From: Sphingobacteriaceae bacterium
GTDB taxonomy: Bacteria; Bacteroidota; Bacteroidia; B-17B0; Aurantibacillaceae
Reading direction: 5' to 3'
Assembly (NCBI GenBank): GCA_002319075.1
Contig: NVQB01000001.1
Coordinates: forward strand, 2,170,001 to 2,234,000
DNA length: 64,000 nucleotides
Each line of letters begins with the position of its first letter. Within the stretch, counting starts at the first letter, position 1. A model generated the notes under the pieces. That model did no database searches. It saw only the letters and a list, made by a program, of their open reading frames with translations, and had not been told where the DNA came from. Below are positions 36,682 to 46,168 of the stretch, one piece after another. Both the position numbers and the translations under genes were made by a program.

Positions 36682-37871
36682 TGTACTGAATTAATCTGGT
36701 GGTAAATGCTCATTTGATTGCTCATGATTTTCGTAAACCCTTTCACATCTTGTCCGCTCCAGGTATTATTCATCTCGCCATAGCTTCCAAATTTGTTGCT
36801 CATCAGGTCATGTGCCGATTCAATTCCAACAATTGAAAAATTATAGGGCGAGAATTTTACGAAAACTTTTCCAGTCACATTTTTTTGTGTCGATTCGAAA
36901 AAACACTCTAAATCGCGCATCACAGGATCTAAAAACAAACCTTCATGCAGCCAGTTGCCATACCACATAGATTGTTGATCTTTAATGATCAATTGTAGTT
37001 TTGTAAGAGTGTGTTTTTCCAAAGCATGGTGAGCTTTAATGGTAATAAGGGCTGCGGCGGCCTCAAAACCAACTCTTCCTTTAATACCGATGATCGTATC
37101 TCCAACATGAATATCTCGTCCAATAGCAAAAGGACTCGCTTCTTTTTCCAAAGCCTGGATTGCTAAAGTAGGATGCCCAAAGATTCTTCCGTTGATTCCA
37201 TGCAGTTCACCTTTTTCAAAATAAAGTTCAATATCTTTTTCTCCTGTCTCAGAAAGCTGAGTTGGGTAAGCTAGACCCGGCAAAGAAGAATGCGAGGTAA
37301 GCGTTTCTTTTCCGCCAACAGAAGTTCCCCAGATCCCTTTATTAATGCTGTATTTAGCCTTTTCAGCATTAATGTTGACGCCATTTTTAGCCAGGAAGGC
37401 AATCTCTTCTTCGCGTGATAATTTGTTGTCACGGATGGGAGTTAAAATCTGGATGTTTGGAATCAATATGTTGAACACCGCATCAAATCGCACCTGGTCG
37501 TTTCCTGCGCCTGTACTTCCGTGTGCTACATAATCTGCCTTTAATTTCTTAGCATAATTGGCAATAGCTGTTGCCTGTGAAATGCGTTCTGCGCTCACGG
37601 ATAAAGGATATGTATTGTTCTTTAAAACATTGCCGTAAACCAGATACTTCACAACGCTGTTATAAAAGTTTTTTGTTTCATCCAAACACACAAAAGATTT
37701 TACGCCAAGCGCGCTGGCCTTTGCCTCAATTACTGAAATTTCTTCTGCGTCAAATCCTCCTGTGTTTACAATTACTGCGTGTACCTCAAGATTTAATTCC
37801 TGCGCTAAATAAATTGCGCAATAAGACGTGTCCAGTCCGCCGCTGAAGGCGAGTACCACTGATTTTTTCAT
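36678..37871 (-). CDS. argG: Argininosuccinate synthase
   Basis: Joins citrulline and aspartate using ATP. The 397 residues start with the PP-loop SGGLDTSYCAIYLAQEL and contain HGSTGAGNDQVRFD and NKGIWGTSVGGKE. Its ATG lies 86 nt inside the upstream acyltransferase frame, out of phase with it. Second gene of the arg operon. Confidence 0.96.
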   Translation of the reverse strand: MKKSVVLAFSGGLDTSYCAIYLAQELNLEVHAVIVNTGGFDAEEISVIEAKASALGVKSFVCLDETKNFYNSVVKYLVYGNVLKNNTYPLSVSAERISQATAIANYAKKLKADYVAHGSTGAGNDQVRFDAVFNILIPNIQILTPIRDNKLSREEEIAFLAKNGVNINAEKAKYSINKGIWGTSVGGKETLTSHSSLPGLAYPTQLSETGEKDIELYFEKGELHGINGRIFGHPTLAIQALEKEASPFAIGRDIHVGDTIIGIKGRVGFEAAAALITIKAHHALEKHTLTKLQLIIKDQQSMWYGNWLHEGLFLDPVMRDLECFFESTQKNVTGKVFVKFSPYNFSIVGIESAHDLMSNKFGSYGEMNNTWSGQDVKGFTKIMSNQMSIYHQINSVQ

Positions 37872-38523
37872 GTGTTCTAAGTTTACTTTGTTTTAAATAA
37901 ATAGTTGCTTTCATTTTTGTAACGCGTTCAAAAATTTTTGAATACTTTTTGAAATTCAAAAACTTGTGTGTCTTATCCGAATCTTTTTTCTCGTCTGGAT
38001 TGTAAAGCATGGCCGTGCATAAACAGTTTTTTCGCTCTTTGCTTTTCAGAATTTCGAAATTCACGCAGCTCTGGCATCCTTTCCAAAAAGCCTCATCTTG
38101 TGTAAGCTCCGAGTAAGTCACGGGTTCATAACCGAGGTCAGAATTAATCTTCATTACGGCCAGTCCTGTGGTGAGACCGAATATTTTTGCCTCCGGATAT
38201 TTTTTACGCGAGAGTTCAAATATCTTTTCTTTTATACTTTTCGCCAGTCCGCTTTTTCTGAATTGGGGAGAGACGATCAAGCCTGAGTTGGCCACGTAGT
38301 TACCATGACTCCACGTTTCGATGTAACAAAAACCTGCCCACACTTTATCGGAAGAAAAAGCAATGACGGCCTTTCCTTCGAGCATTTTTTGTTCAAGATA
38401 TTCAGGCGAACGTTTAGCAATGCCAGTTCCCCTTGCTTTTGCTGACGATTCCATTTCGTCGCAAATAGTTGCTGCGTAGTGCAAATGACTGGAGTCAGCC
38501 AATTGCACAATGAATTTTTCCAT
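37786..38523 (-). CDS. GNAT N-acyltransferase, probable N-acetylglutamate synthase
   Basis: First gene of the arg operon, 245 residues from ATG 38523 (a GTG lies nine codons upstream). The GNAT core includes LIVSPQFRKSGLAKSIKEKI, the acetyl-CoA binding turn, and GLTTGLAVMKINSDLGY. Placement at the head of the pathway suggests it acylates glutamate. The last 28 codons run into argG in another frame; this tail (from about HEKISG) looks non-conserved, so the stop that related genes use near the KYSKIFERVTK helix may have been lost. Confidence 0.82.
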   Translation of the reverse strand: MEKFIVQLADSSHLHYAATICDEMESSAKARGTGIAKRSPEYLEQKMLEGKAVIAFSSDKVWAGFCYIETWSHGNYVANSGLIVSPQFRKSGLAKSIKEKIFELSRKKYPEAKIFGLTTGLAVMKINSDLGYEPVTYSELTQDEAFWKGCQSCVNFEILKSKERKNCLCTAMLYNPDEKKDSDKTHKFLNFKKYSKIFERVTKMKATIYLKQSKLRTHEKISGTRLQRRTGHVLLRNLFSAGIKS

Positions 38524-38553
38524 TGTGAATGAATTAAAAATAAATAACACTAC

Positions 38554-38720
38554 TTCCCCTTAGGAGAAATAATCACTTTTTTGGTAGTTTGGAAATTTAG
38601 ACGTTTAAATCAACGTCTAATAGAATAGATAGCTCTAACCGGCACTGGAGTAACGGTTAATTGATTATTAAACAAAAACACACTCTTTAGCAAAGAGTGC
38701 AACCCGCGAAGGATTGAAAC
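38554..38720. repeat. Inverted-repeat cluster upstream of the arg operon
   Basis: The 363 bp between the arg operon and the divergent permease hold no ORF I can support but several inverted repeats: TTCCCC/GGAGAA (38554-38568, one mismatch), TTAGACGTT/AACGTCTAA (38597-38620, perfect 9 bp), TAACCG/CGGTTA (38636-38659) and CACTCTTT/AAAGAGTG (38681-38699). The last is followed by AACCCGCGAAGGATTGAAAC (38701-38720), which ends like many CRISPR repeats but occurs once. They could be operators for the arg operon or a dispersed intergenic hairpin element. Confidence 0.5.
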
Positions 38721-38850
38721 TGTTGTAAAAGTTTTTGTTTTCACTTTTTTTCGTGATTTTAAATTAGTAAAACACAAATGTATTAAAAAAATAAACGGTG
38801 TCTGAAAAAATTTGATCCTTAATCACAATAAAACTTAAAGTGCTATACAG

Positions 38851-38881
38851 TTGATTTATTAAGAAATCCAAATTACATTTA
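38851..38881 (+). promoter_or_regulatory. Putative promoter of the ABC-2 permease gene
   Basis: TTG (38851-38853), 20 nt, TACATTTA (38874-38881), one base off the -7 consensus. It is only 6 bp before the ATG, implying a nearly leaderless mRNA. Confidence 0.4.
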
Positions 38882-38886
38882 CAGAG

Positions 38887-39705
38887 ATGGAATTTGAAAT
38901 AAAGCCGCAGAATAAACTGAGTCTTGGATTGAAGGAACTGTGGGAGTACCGGGAGCTTTTCTACTTTTTTACACTTCGTGATATCAAGGTAAAATACAAA
39001 CAAACAGTTCTTGGTTTTCTGTGGGCCGTTCTGCAGCCACTTATTATGGCGCTTCTTTTCTCTTTTTTTCTTGGCAAAGCCATTACAAATTATACGGCAC
39101 TTGATCTACCTTACGATATTTTTGCCTTAAGCGGGCTTGTTATTTGGGGAATTTTCTCTTCCGGACTTAACAATGCCGGAAACAGTATGGTTTCCAACGC
39201 TAACATTATTAAGAAAATTTACTTCCCTCGTTTAATAATTCCCATCTCTTCTGTACTCGTTGGTGTTTTCGATTTTGTGATGGCCTTTGCTGTTTTTATT
39301 ATTTACACTTTATTAAAGGGAATAGCATTTAATGCCATCGCATTCATTTATTTCCCGCTTGCAATCCTATTAACGTGTGTAGCAACTTTTGGAGCCGGAA
39401 GTCTGCTTGCAGCGTTGAATGTAAAGTACCGCGATTTTCGTTACATCATACCTTTCCTTATCCAGCTCCTCTTATTCTTAACACCTGTTATTTACCCGGT
39501 AAGTATTACGAATAATATTTATCTTAATTGGATTCTCGCCCTAAATCCAATGACTGCGCCTCTTGATATTTTCAGAGCATCATTGGAAGGTGGAAGTATT
39601 CATTATTCACAAGATCTAATAAGCATTACAGCTTCTTTAATCCTTTTCATTACAGGATTAGTCTACTTCCGGAAAACAGAAGCCTATTTTGCAGATCTTG
39701 CTTAA
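38887..39705 (+). CDS. ABC-2 type polysaccharide export permease
   Basis: A 272-residue inner-membrane permease of the Wzm/TagG type that exports O-antigen, teichoic-acid-like or other polysaccharides. The cytoplasmic N-terminal amphipathic segment (LRDIKVKYKQTVLGFLWAVLQP) is the family hallmark and six transmembrane helices follow. The ATPase subunit (Wzt/TagH) normally lies immediately downstream, but here the next gene is a convergent cytochrome, so the partner must be elsewhere. Monocistronic. Confidence 0.9.
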   Translation: MEFEIKPQNKLSLGLKELWEYRELFYFFTLRDIKVKYKQTVLGFLWAVLQPLIMALLFSFFLGKAITNYTALDLPYDIFALSGLVIWGIFSSGLNNAGNSMVSNANIIKKIYFPRLIIPISSVLVGVFDFVMAFAVFIIYTLLKGIAFNAIAFIYFPLAILLTCVATFGAGSLLAALNVKYRDFRYIIPFLIQLLLFLTPVIYPVSITNNIYLNWILALNPMTAPLDIFRASLEGGSIHYSQDLISITASLILFITGLVYFRKTEAYFADLA

Positions 39706-39710
39706 TTCGA

Positions 39711-40694
39711 TTACTTATTAGGTTTCAAACCTTTGTCAACATAGAATTTCTCAATATCATCCCAAGGACCAAAAGCATGTTGTTCTTCTGAGAAAGGATC
39801 GATATATGGCCCTTTGAAATAATCTATTGGCTTGTGACTTAAGTTCGCATAGTCGATGTGATGTGGAACTGGTCTTGGATGAATGCTTCCGTCATTAATA
39901 AATGCGGCCACATCCAGAGCTTCCTGATCGCTAAGAACAGGCTTGTCGAGTGTCGCGATCAAATTAGGCATGTTGTATTTTATAAAGCTGGCGGCTTTCA
40001 GCACGCGGTGCATACTTGATCCTTCCTGGTAACTTTTTGGTCCCCATAAAGGAGGATAGGTATAGGTGGTATTATCACCGTTCATTTTCCCTTGCCCGTC
40101 TGCCTGGTGACAGCTTTTACACTGCGCCATGTAAACTTCCTCTCCTTTTTTTGGATCGGCATGAAGACCTTTAAATTCAACATACTTGAGAGCGTAGCCT
40201 TTATGCTTTTCAGTATCATATCCTTCGCCAACCCATTTAATATAAGAAACTATAGCATTCATTTCACGCGAGTCCATTTTTAAAGCTTTACCATTGTGTG
40301 GCCTTTCTACACAATTATTTACGCGGTCTATCATAGTAAGAATTGCATCTTCACGCGCACGGTATTGTGGATAGGTTTTATGCGAATTAAAAAAATTAAG
40401 TCCAAAAGCCTTGGTACCACTATTCAAGTGACAGTTGGTGCAATTCATTTTGTTTCCAAGGTTTTTGCTTACAACACCATCCGGACCAATATAATAACTT
40501 GTGTTTTGAACGAGGCGACGTCCGTATTTAACCTGCCTTCCCCATTCGTCATCTTTTAAAGTACTTGTATCGGGAACTTCGTAAATCTCTAATTCGGCTT
40601 TCTCAAGCGTTTTCGGAGCGGGTTGTTTATGACCTTCGGTATCACACGCATTCAAAATGGTGAGAATACCAAGTAGGGAAAGGATTTTTTTCAT
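39711..40694 (-). CDS. Dihaem cytochrome c lipoprotein, TsdA-like
   Basis: A 327-residue protein with a lipoprotein signal ending ILNAC. Haem 1 site is C85-x-x-C88-H89 and haem 2 site C192-x-x-C195-H196. Between them MIDRVNNCVERPHNGKAL provides Cys128, matching the axial cysteine of TsdA thiosulfate dehydrogenases/tetrathionate reductases. By homology it may oxidise thiosulfate or reduce tetrathionate in the periplasm. The substrate is inference; no other sulfur gene is present. It ends 5 bp from the convergent permease gene. Confidence 0.82.
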   Translation of the reverse strand: MKKILSLLGILTILNACDTEGHKQPAPKTLEKAELEIYEVPDTSTLKDDEWGRQVKYGRRLVQNTSYYIGPDGVVSKNLGNKMNCTNCHLNSGTKAFGLNFFNSHKTYPQYRAREDAILTMIDRVNNCVERPHNGKALKMDSREMNAIVSYIKWVGEGYDTEKHKGYALKYVEFKGLHADPKKGEEVYMAQCKSCHQADGQGKMNGDNTTYTYPPLWGPKSYQEGSSMHRVLKAASFIKYNMPNLIATLDKPVLSDQEALDVAAFINDGSIHPRPVPHHIDYANLSHKPIDYFKGPYIDPFSEEQHAFGPWDDIEKFYVDKGLKPNK

Positions 40695-40778
40695 TTACTC
40701 AAACTTTAAAAAATTGTGTTGCGCTAATTTAGTTAATAATTTATTTTCTAAATAAGACTTAGTTCCCTTTTTAAAATA

Positions 40779-40812
40779 AAAAAGCCTCTCCGGTGAGGGA
40801 GAGGCTTTTTAA
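40779..40812. terminator. Terminator of the rimP-nusA-infB operon
   Basis: AAAAAGCCTCTC (40779-40790) and GAGAGGCTTTTT (40799-40810) form a perfect 12-bp stem with an 8-nt loop, T-runs on both strands. It lies just past the infB stop. Confidence 0.88.
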
Positions 40813-40828
40813 CTTTCGTTTTCTTAAG

Positions 40829-43663
40829 TTATAGTTTTGCTTTAATTTCGATCATGTCGTACCCTTCAATGATATCTCCAACAACAATGTCATTGAAATT
40901 TTCAATATCGAGACCACATTCGTAACCTGCAGCAACTTCTTTTACGTCGTCTTTGAAACGTTTTAACGACCCGAGAGAACCTGTGTGAATCACTATACCA
41001 TCACGAATTACGCGCACTTTTGTATTACGTGTAACTTTTCCATCCAACACATAACATCCTGCAATTGTACCAACACGCGTAATTTTAAATACTTCGCGTA
41101 CCTCGATATTACAAACGATTTTCTCTTCAAATTCTGGAGCTAACATACCTTCCATCGCTGCTTTGATTTCGTTGATAGCATCGTAAATAATAGAATATAA
41201 ACGGATATCAATTTCTTCAACCTCAGCTAATTTGCGGGCACTTGTACTTGGGCGCACCTGGAAACCAATGATAATAGCGTTAGAAGCTGAAGCTAACAAT
41301 ACGTCACTTTCACTAATGGCACCCACTGATTTGTGAATGATATTTACAGCTACTTTTTCTGTAGATAATTTTAATAAGGAATCTGCTAATGCTTCAATAG
41401 ATCCATCCACGTCACCTTTTACGATTACGTTTAATTCTTTAAAATCACCAATAGCCAAACGTCTTCCGATTTCATCAAGCGTAATATGTTTGTGTGTTCT
41501 GATGCCTTGTTCCCGCTGTAATTGTAAACGTTTATTTGCGATTTCACGCGCTTCACGCTCATCCTTCATCACATTAAATTTATCTCCCGCTTGTGGAGCA
41601 CCACTTAATCCTAATACTTTTACTGGATGCGATGGGCCTGCAGTATCTACTTTCATACCACGTTCGTTGAACATCGCACGCACGCGTCCGCTGAAACTAC
41701 CCGCTAACATAATGTCGCCGACTTTTAAAGTTCCTGCCTGAACAAGAATTGTAGATACATATCCACGCCCTTCTTCCATACTGGCTTCAATCACCGATCC
41801 CACTGCATTTCTATCCGGATTTGCTTTCAGATCCATCATATCTGCTTCGAGTAAAACTTTTTCTAAAAGCAGATCAATATTTTTCCCTTGTTTTGCAGAA
41901 ACTTCCTGGCACTGATATTTTCCACCCCACTCTTCTACCAGAATATTCATTGCTGATAAACCTTCGCGTATCTTATCTGGGTTTGCTCCCGGTCTGTCAA
42001 TTTTATTTATAGCAAAGATCATAGATACACCCGCCGCTTGTGCATGGTTTATCGCCTCTTTAGTTTGAGGCATGATGCTGTCATCCGCAGCAATCACAAT
42101 AATTGCAATGTCGGTTAACTTCGCTCCACGGGCACGCATGGCGGTAAACGCCTCATGACCCGGAGTATCTAAAAAAGTTATACTTCTTTCGCTGCCAGCT
42201 AACTTTACATTGTATGCACCGATATGTTGTGTAATACCACCCGCTTCACCAGCAACTACATTGGCTTTACGAATAAAGTCAAGTAACGATGTTTTTCCAT
42301 GATCAACGTGTCCCATTACAGTAACAACCGGAGGTCTCTGGATCATGTCTTCAGGAGCGTCTTTTTCGTCTTCTTTAATAGACTCGAGTTCTTCTGCAGA
42401 ACCAAACTCTACTTTATATCCAAACTCTTCTGCTACTATCGAAATTGTTTCTGCATCCAAACGTTGATTTATGGACACAAATAATCCAAGTGACATACAA
42501 GTAGAGATAATTTGCGTTACCTGAACATTCATCATCTGCGCTAACTGATTCGCACTTACAAATTCAGCTACCGTTAATAATTTTTTGTCAGCTTCAGCAA
42601 TCTCAGCTCTCTCAGCCATTTTATCGCGAATCTCTCCACGTTTTTCACGACGGTATTTTGAAGTTTTAGATTTATTCCCTTTTTCACTTAAGCGTGCAAG
42701 TGTTTCTTTAATTTGTGCCTGAATCTCTTCTTCAGTTAATTCATGGCGCGGTTTGCCAGGGGTTGTTGCACCACCAGTACCCGGCTTTTTAGCACGTGGA
42801 TCGCCGTATTTTTCTTTGGCACGTTCGCGCGCAATTGCCGATTGTTCTTTACCAACTTTTTTAATTTCCTCTTGCGACAATCCGCCTTTACGAATGCGTT
42901 TTCGTTTTTTCTTGTCAGCTGCACTTGCAGCCGCATTGTTCGCTGCAGTCTTTTTAGGCGTTTCTTTTGCAACCGGTAACTCTACTCTTCCTAAAATTTT
43001 AGGGCCTTCGAGCTTTTCGTATTTGGTTTCTAAAAACTCTTCCTTTGCTTCTTCCTTAACCTCTGCAACTTCCTCTTTCTTCTCTACAACTGGTTCTGGT
43101 TTTACTACTTCTTTTACAGAAGCAACTATCTCAGGTTCTGGTTTGGCAATCTTTTCAGATTCCTTTTCTCTTTTCGGCTTTTTATCTGGTTTAGTTTTAA
43201 GATTCATTGAATCCAAATCAACTCTACCAATAACTTTAGGACCACCTTCGTTAATTTCCGTTTCTTTTTTTGGCGGATCAATGATAACAGTGGTCTCTTT
43301 TTTTACTTCTTCGGCAACAACCTTTGGCAACTCTTCTTCTTTTTTAGATAAGGTCAGGTCTTTGATCACAACCTCGTCAACCTCATCTTCTTTCTGCTTT
43401 TTTGGTTTAATCTCATCAAGCACAATAGTTTCGCGCTTTAGCTTGCTGCTATTCTGCGCAACGGTTTCAGCTTCTTCGCGAGCCGATTTATCACTTGAAA
43501 ATTCTTTCAGCAAAAGACGGTATTCGTCATCGCCAATTTTGGCGTTGGGATTACTATCTACAGGTTGCCCCTTAGAGGCAAGAAATTCAACAATCTTTCC
43601 GAGGGAAAGGTTGAATTCTTTGGCTACCTTGCTTAATCGAAGTGTTTTAGCTCCTTCTGACAT
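40829..43663 (-). CDS. infB: Translation initiation factor IF-2
   Basis: GTPase that brings initiator tRNA to the 30S subunit. The 944 residues begin with the short IF2-N domain ([21 protein letters not shown]), then a charged Lys/Glu-rich linker to about 320, a second IF2-N-like region, and the G domain: [12 protein letters not shown] (about 448-459), DTPGHEAF and [12 protein letters not shown]. Domains II-IV follow. A long antisense ORF over the linker is a shadow of its repetitive codons. Third gene of the operon. Confidence 0.97.
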   Translation of the reverse strand: MSEGAKTLRLSKVAKEFNLSLGKIVEFLASKGQPVDSNPNAKIGDDEYRLLLKEFSSDKSAREEAETVAQNSSKLKRETIVLDEIKPKKQKEDEVDEVVIKDLTLSKKEEELPKVVAEEVKKETTVIIDPPKKETEINEGGPKVIGRVDLDSMNLKTKPDKKPKREKESEKIAKPEPEIVASVKEVVKPEPVVEKKEEVAEVKEEAKEEFLETKYEKLEGPKILGRVELPVAKETPKKTAANNAAASAADKKKRKRIRKGGLSQEEIKKVGKEQSAIARERAKEKYGDPRAKKPGTGGATTPGKPRHELTEEEIQAQIKETLARLSEKGNKSKTSKYRREKRGEIRDKMAERAEIAEADKKLLTVAEFVSANQLAQMMNVQVTQIISTCMSLGLFVSINQRLDAETISIVAEEFGYKVEFGSAEELESIKEDEKDAPEDMIQRPPVVTVMGHVDHGKTSLLDFIRKANVVAGEAGGITQHIGAYNVKLAGSERSITFLDTPGHEAFTAMRARGAKLTDIAIIVIAADDSIMPQTKEAINHAQAAGVSMIFAINKIDRPGANPDKIREGLSAMNILVEEWGGKYQCQEVSAKQGKNIDLLLEKVLLEADMMDLKANPDRNAVGSVIEASMEEGRGYVSTILVQAGTLKVGDIMLAGSFSGRVRAMFNERGMKVDTAGPSHPVKVLGLSGAPQAGDKFNVMKDEREAREIANKRLQLQREQGIRTHKHITLDEIGRRLAIGDFKELNVIVKGDVDGSIEALADSLLKLSTEKVAVNIIHKSVGAISESDVLLASASNAIIIGFQVRPSTSARKLAEVEEIDIRLYSIIYDAINEIKAAMEGMLAPEFEEKIVCNIEVREVFKITRVGTIAGCYVLDGKVTRNTKVRVIRDGIVIHTGSLGSLKRFKDDVKEVAAGYECGLDIENFNDIVVGDIIEGYDMIEIKAKL

Positions 43664-43733
43664 ATTTTACTTAAATCTTTCTAAATTAATTTGTCCTGCT
43701 TATCAAGGAAGCCGGAAAACCTTTGTTCAGTGC

Positions 43734-44993
43734 TTATTCTTCGAACTCAGCACTCAACACATCACGAACACTTTTAATCATCTCTTCGCTGATGCCTGTG
43801 CGGCGTGTTAATTCTTCGTCGCTCAATTCAAGAACTGATTTTGCCGTATCGCATCCAATGGCTTTTAATTGCTCAATGATGTCTGCTTCAATCTCATCTG
43901 AGAATTCTTCCAAATCAACGTCTTCTGTTTCAACATCAATATCTGTATCACGGAATACATCAATTTCGTAACCTGTTAATTTCCCCGCTAATTTAATATT
44001 AAATCCGCCTTTTCCAATGGCAAGGCTAATCTGATCGGGTTTAAGGAAAACTTCCGCGCGTTTTGTGTCTTCGTCAATTTTAATGGTGGTAATTTTTGCC
44101 GGACTTAGTGAACGTTGAATTAATAACATTGAATTGGTCGTGAAGTTGATCACATCAATGTTCTCGTTTTTCAATTCACGAACAATTCCGTGAATTCTCG
44201 ATCCTTTCATCCCTACACAAGCTCCAACCGGGTCAATTCTATCATCATAACTTTCAACTGCCACTTTAGCTCTTTCTCCTGGCTCACGAACAATTTTCTT
44301 AATAGTGATTAATCCATCAAAAATTTCAGGAACTTCTGTTTCAAATAAACGTTCTAAAAATACAGGTGAAGTACGAGATACAATAATAGAAGGTGTTCCG
44401 TTTTTTAAATCAACTTTAGAAACAACCGCTTTAACAGTATCTCCTTTTTTGAAAAAATCAGAAGGAATTTGCTCCGTTTTTGGTAACAACAATTCGTTTC
44501 CTTCATCATCCATTAACATGATTTCTTTTTTCCAAACCTGGTAAACTTCAGCAGTAATAACATCGCCAACTTTCTCCTTGTACTTGTTATAGATTTCACT
44601 TTTTTCTAATTCAAGAATTTTTTGAACTAAGTTTTGACGCACCGACAATACAGCGCGACGACCAAAATCTTCTAATTTTACTTTTTCAGATACATCTTCT
44701 CCAATTTCAAAATCAGGTTCTATCTTTTGAGCGTCAGCAAAACTAATGTGCTTATTTTCATCAAAATCGAAAGAATCTTCCGCGAAATCATCATCAACAA
44801 TCTTACGGTTTTTATAGATCTCCACGTCACCCTTATCCGGATTTACAATAATATCAAAGTTCTTATCGCTACCGTATCTTTTTATAAGCATACTACGAAA
44901 TACATCTTCAATAATGGTCATCAACGTCGCACGGTCTATGTTCTTAATATCTTTAAATTCCGAGAACGACTCTATAAGGTTTACGCCTTCCAT
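43734..44993 (-). CDS. nusA: Transcription termination/antitermination factor NusA
   Basis: Binds RNA polymerase and modulates pausing. The 419 residues comprise the N-terminal polymerase-binding domain, an S1 domain (VGDVITAEVYQVWKKEIMLMD near 140-160), two KH domains (GACVGMKGSRIHGIVREL, AIGKGGFNIKLAGKLTGYEI) and a short C-terminal helix-hairpin. It lacks the second acidic repeat of the E. coli protein, normal outside the Gammaproteobacteria. It lies 57 bp after rimP and 70 bp before infB. Confidence 0.96.
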   Translation of the reverse strand: MEGVNLIESFSEFKDIKNIDRATLMTIIEDVFRSMLIKRYGSDKNFDIIVNPDKGDVEIYKNRKIVDDDFAEDSFDFDENKHISFADAQKIEPDFEIGEDVSEKVKLEDFGRRAVLSVRQNLVQKILELEKSEIYNKYKEKVGDVITAEVYQVWKKEIMLMDDEGNELLLPKTEQIPSDFFKKGDTVKAVVSKVDLKNGTPSIIVSRTSPVFLERLFETEVPEIFDGLITIKKIVREPGERAKVAVESYDDRIDPVGACVGMKGSRIHGIVRELKNENIDVINFTTNSMLLIQRSLSPAKITTIKIDEDTKRAEVFLKPDQISLAIGKGGFNIKLAGKLTGYEIDVFRDTDIDVETEDVDLEEFSDEIEADIIEQLKAIGCDTAKSVLELSDEELTRRTGISEEMIKSVRDVLSAEFEE

Positions 44994-45050
44994 GGTTTTG
45001 TTTTTTTATTTTATTATTAGTAATTTTTTATCCAGGCTTAGTTAAATTGC

Positions 45051-45527
45051 CTAAAACTTTAATTTAATTTTTGACTCTTTTATTTGATCGTATTTTAAAA
45101 TCTGTTGTTTTGTAACGGTTATCTTTCCTTTTCCAACAGGCTTATTCTCGCGAGAAGTAGATTCCAGTGTAATTTCATGCTCACTCCATTCTACCAGGTC
45201 ACCTTCAGTTTTAGTGCCATCCACTAACTTTATTTCAAAAGTTCTCCCGATGTGTTTTTTATACTGACGGGGCATCACCAAAGGAGTAGTAGCACCGTGT
45301 GAACTCACATCAAGCGCATAATCTTCCTTTTCCCTGTCAAGGTTGCCCTCAATAGCACGACTAACCGCCACACAGTCTTTAATAGTTACACCTTCATCAC
45401 CATCTAAAAATACATTGATGTGATTGTCAGAGCCAATTTTTATCCCGGTAACATACATGTTTGTTCCGTTCAAATACTGGTTCGCCAGCGCTATAATATG
45501 TTCTTTTGTTATCAAAATTTTTGTCAA
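45051..45527 (-). CDS. rimP: Ribosome maturation factor RimP
   Basis: Helps assemble the 30S subunit. Residues 1-85 form the N-terminal domain with CVAVSRAIEGNLDREKEDYALDVSS split by the family's 'ALDVSSHG' and the rest an SH3-like C-terminal domain. No ATG fits; two TTG codons are possible, 45527 (158 residues) and 45515 (154 residues, beginning MITKEHI, which resembles relatives better). A stable hairpin lies directly upstream (45534-45551). Head of the rimP-nusA-infB operon. Confidence 0.92.
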   Translation of the reverse strand: MTKILITKEHIIALANQYLNGTNMYVTGIKIGSDNHINVFLDGDEGVTIKDCVAVSRAIEGNLDREKEDYALDVSSHGATTPLVMPRQYKKHIGRTFEIKLVDGTKTEGDLVEWSEHEITLESTSRENKPVGKGKITVTKQQILKYDQIKESKIKLKF

Positions 45528-45533
45528 TAAAAT

Positions 45534-45551
45534 AGGGGACTTCTGTCCCCT
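45534..45551 (-). promoter_or_regulatory. Hairpin in the rimP leader
   Basis: AGGGGAC (45534-45540) and GTCCCCT (45545-45551) form a perfect 7-bp GC-rich stem with a TTCT loop, ending 6 nt before the first possible rimP start. It could affect ribosome access. Confidence 0.5.
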
Positions 45552-45703
45552 TCCCTTGCAATCCTATTTTCCGGCCACAAATATAGGCATTTATTTATAT
45601 ATATAAAAACAAAAAAAAGGATAAAAATAGCGTTCCTAACCAACCTTTTGCCCAAAATATACGTCTATGTATTTAAACAACGTACTAAATCCCGAATAAA
45701 ACA

Positions 45704-46042
45704 ATGAAAAAAGCAACCCTTCGAGTTATAATAATCCTGGTAGGCTTATTATTTGTTAACATAGAGGCTGCGCACGCAGGCCTGATTCACAAAGTTAAAA
45801 TTTACATTCGTCACGAATTTTCTGACAACCAGTTTCTATACTTCGTTTGCGCTACATTATTTCTAGGCTTTTTAAGCTACATTATTTTCACGCCTGTACT
45901 TATTGGTAAACGCAAATGGGCATGGTTAAGTTACTATTCCTATACTCCAACACGCAACGATTATCAAAGCAAGCGCGATATGGTGAAAAAAATCGCTGTT
46001 ATTCTTAAAAATGGCGAGTTCGGTAATCAATCTCATCCTTAG
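45704..46042 (+). CDS. Small membrane protein of unknown function
   Basis: A 112-residue protein with a cleavable-type signal (about 1-26, ending AAHAG) and one further transmembrane helix (about 48-68, FVCATLFLGFLSYIIF). The C-terminal 40 residues are basic and Tyr-rich. No family recognised. Divergent from rimP and upstream of acpP, but acpP has its own promoter, so they are probably separate units. Confidence 0.7.
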   Translation: MKKATLRVIIILVGLLFVNIEAAHAGLIHKVKIYIRHEFSDNQFLYFVCATLFLGFLSYIIFTPVLIGKRKWAWLSYYSYTPTRNDYQSKRDMVKKIAVILKNGEFGNQSHP

Positions 46043-46113
46043 TCAGTTAGCGGTTTTGCTCTGTTAAAATTGAAGAATTTTCTAAAAAAGATCTGCAATT
46101 CTCAAGTTAAAGT

Positions 46114-46143
46114 TTTGTTTTAGCACCGATATTTTTATTTTTG
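46114..46143 (+). promoter_or_regulatory. Promoter of acpP
   Basis: TTTG (46114-46117), 18 nt, TATTTTTG (46136-46143): both elements match the Bacteroidota consensus, with about 20 nt of leader to the ATG. Confidence 0.75.
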
Positions 46144-46168
46144 TGCCAAATTTTTAAATCTAAAAATA

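Noticed and set aside
38681-38720. Possible CRISPR array
   Set aside because: Only one repeat-like unit, no second copy, no spacers and no cas genes.
42753-43811. Long plus-strand ORF (352 codons) opposite infB and nusA
   Set aside because: It is the antisense of the Lys/Glu-rich IF-2 linker; its Ser/Phe-rich translation has no protein-like features and the opposite strand is clearly coding.
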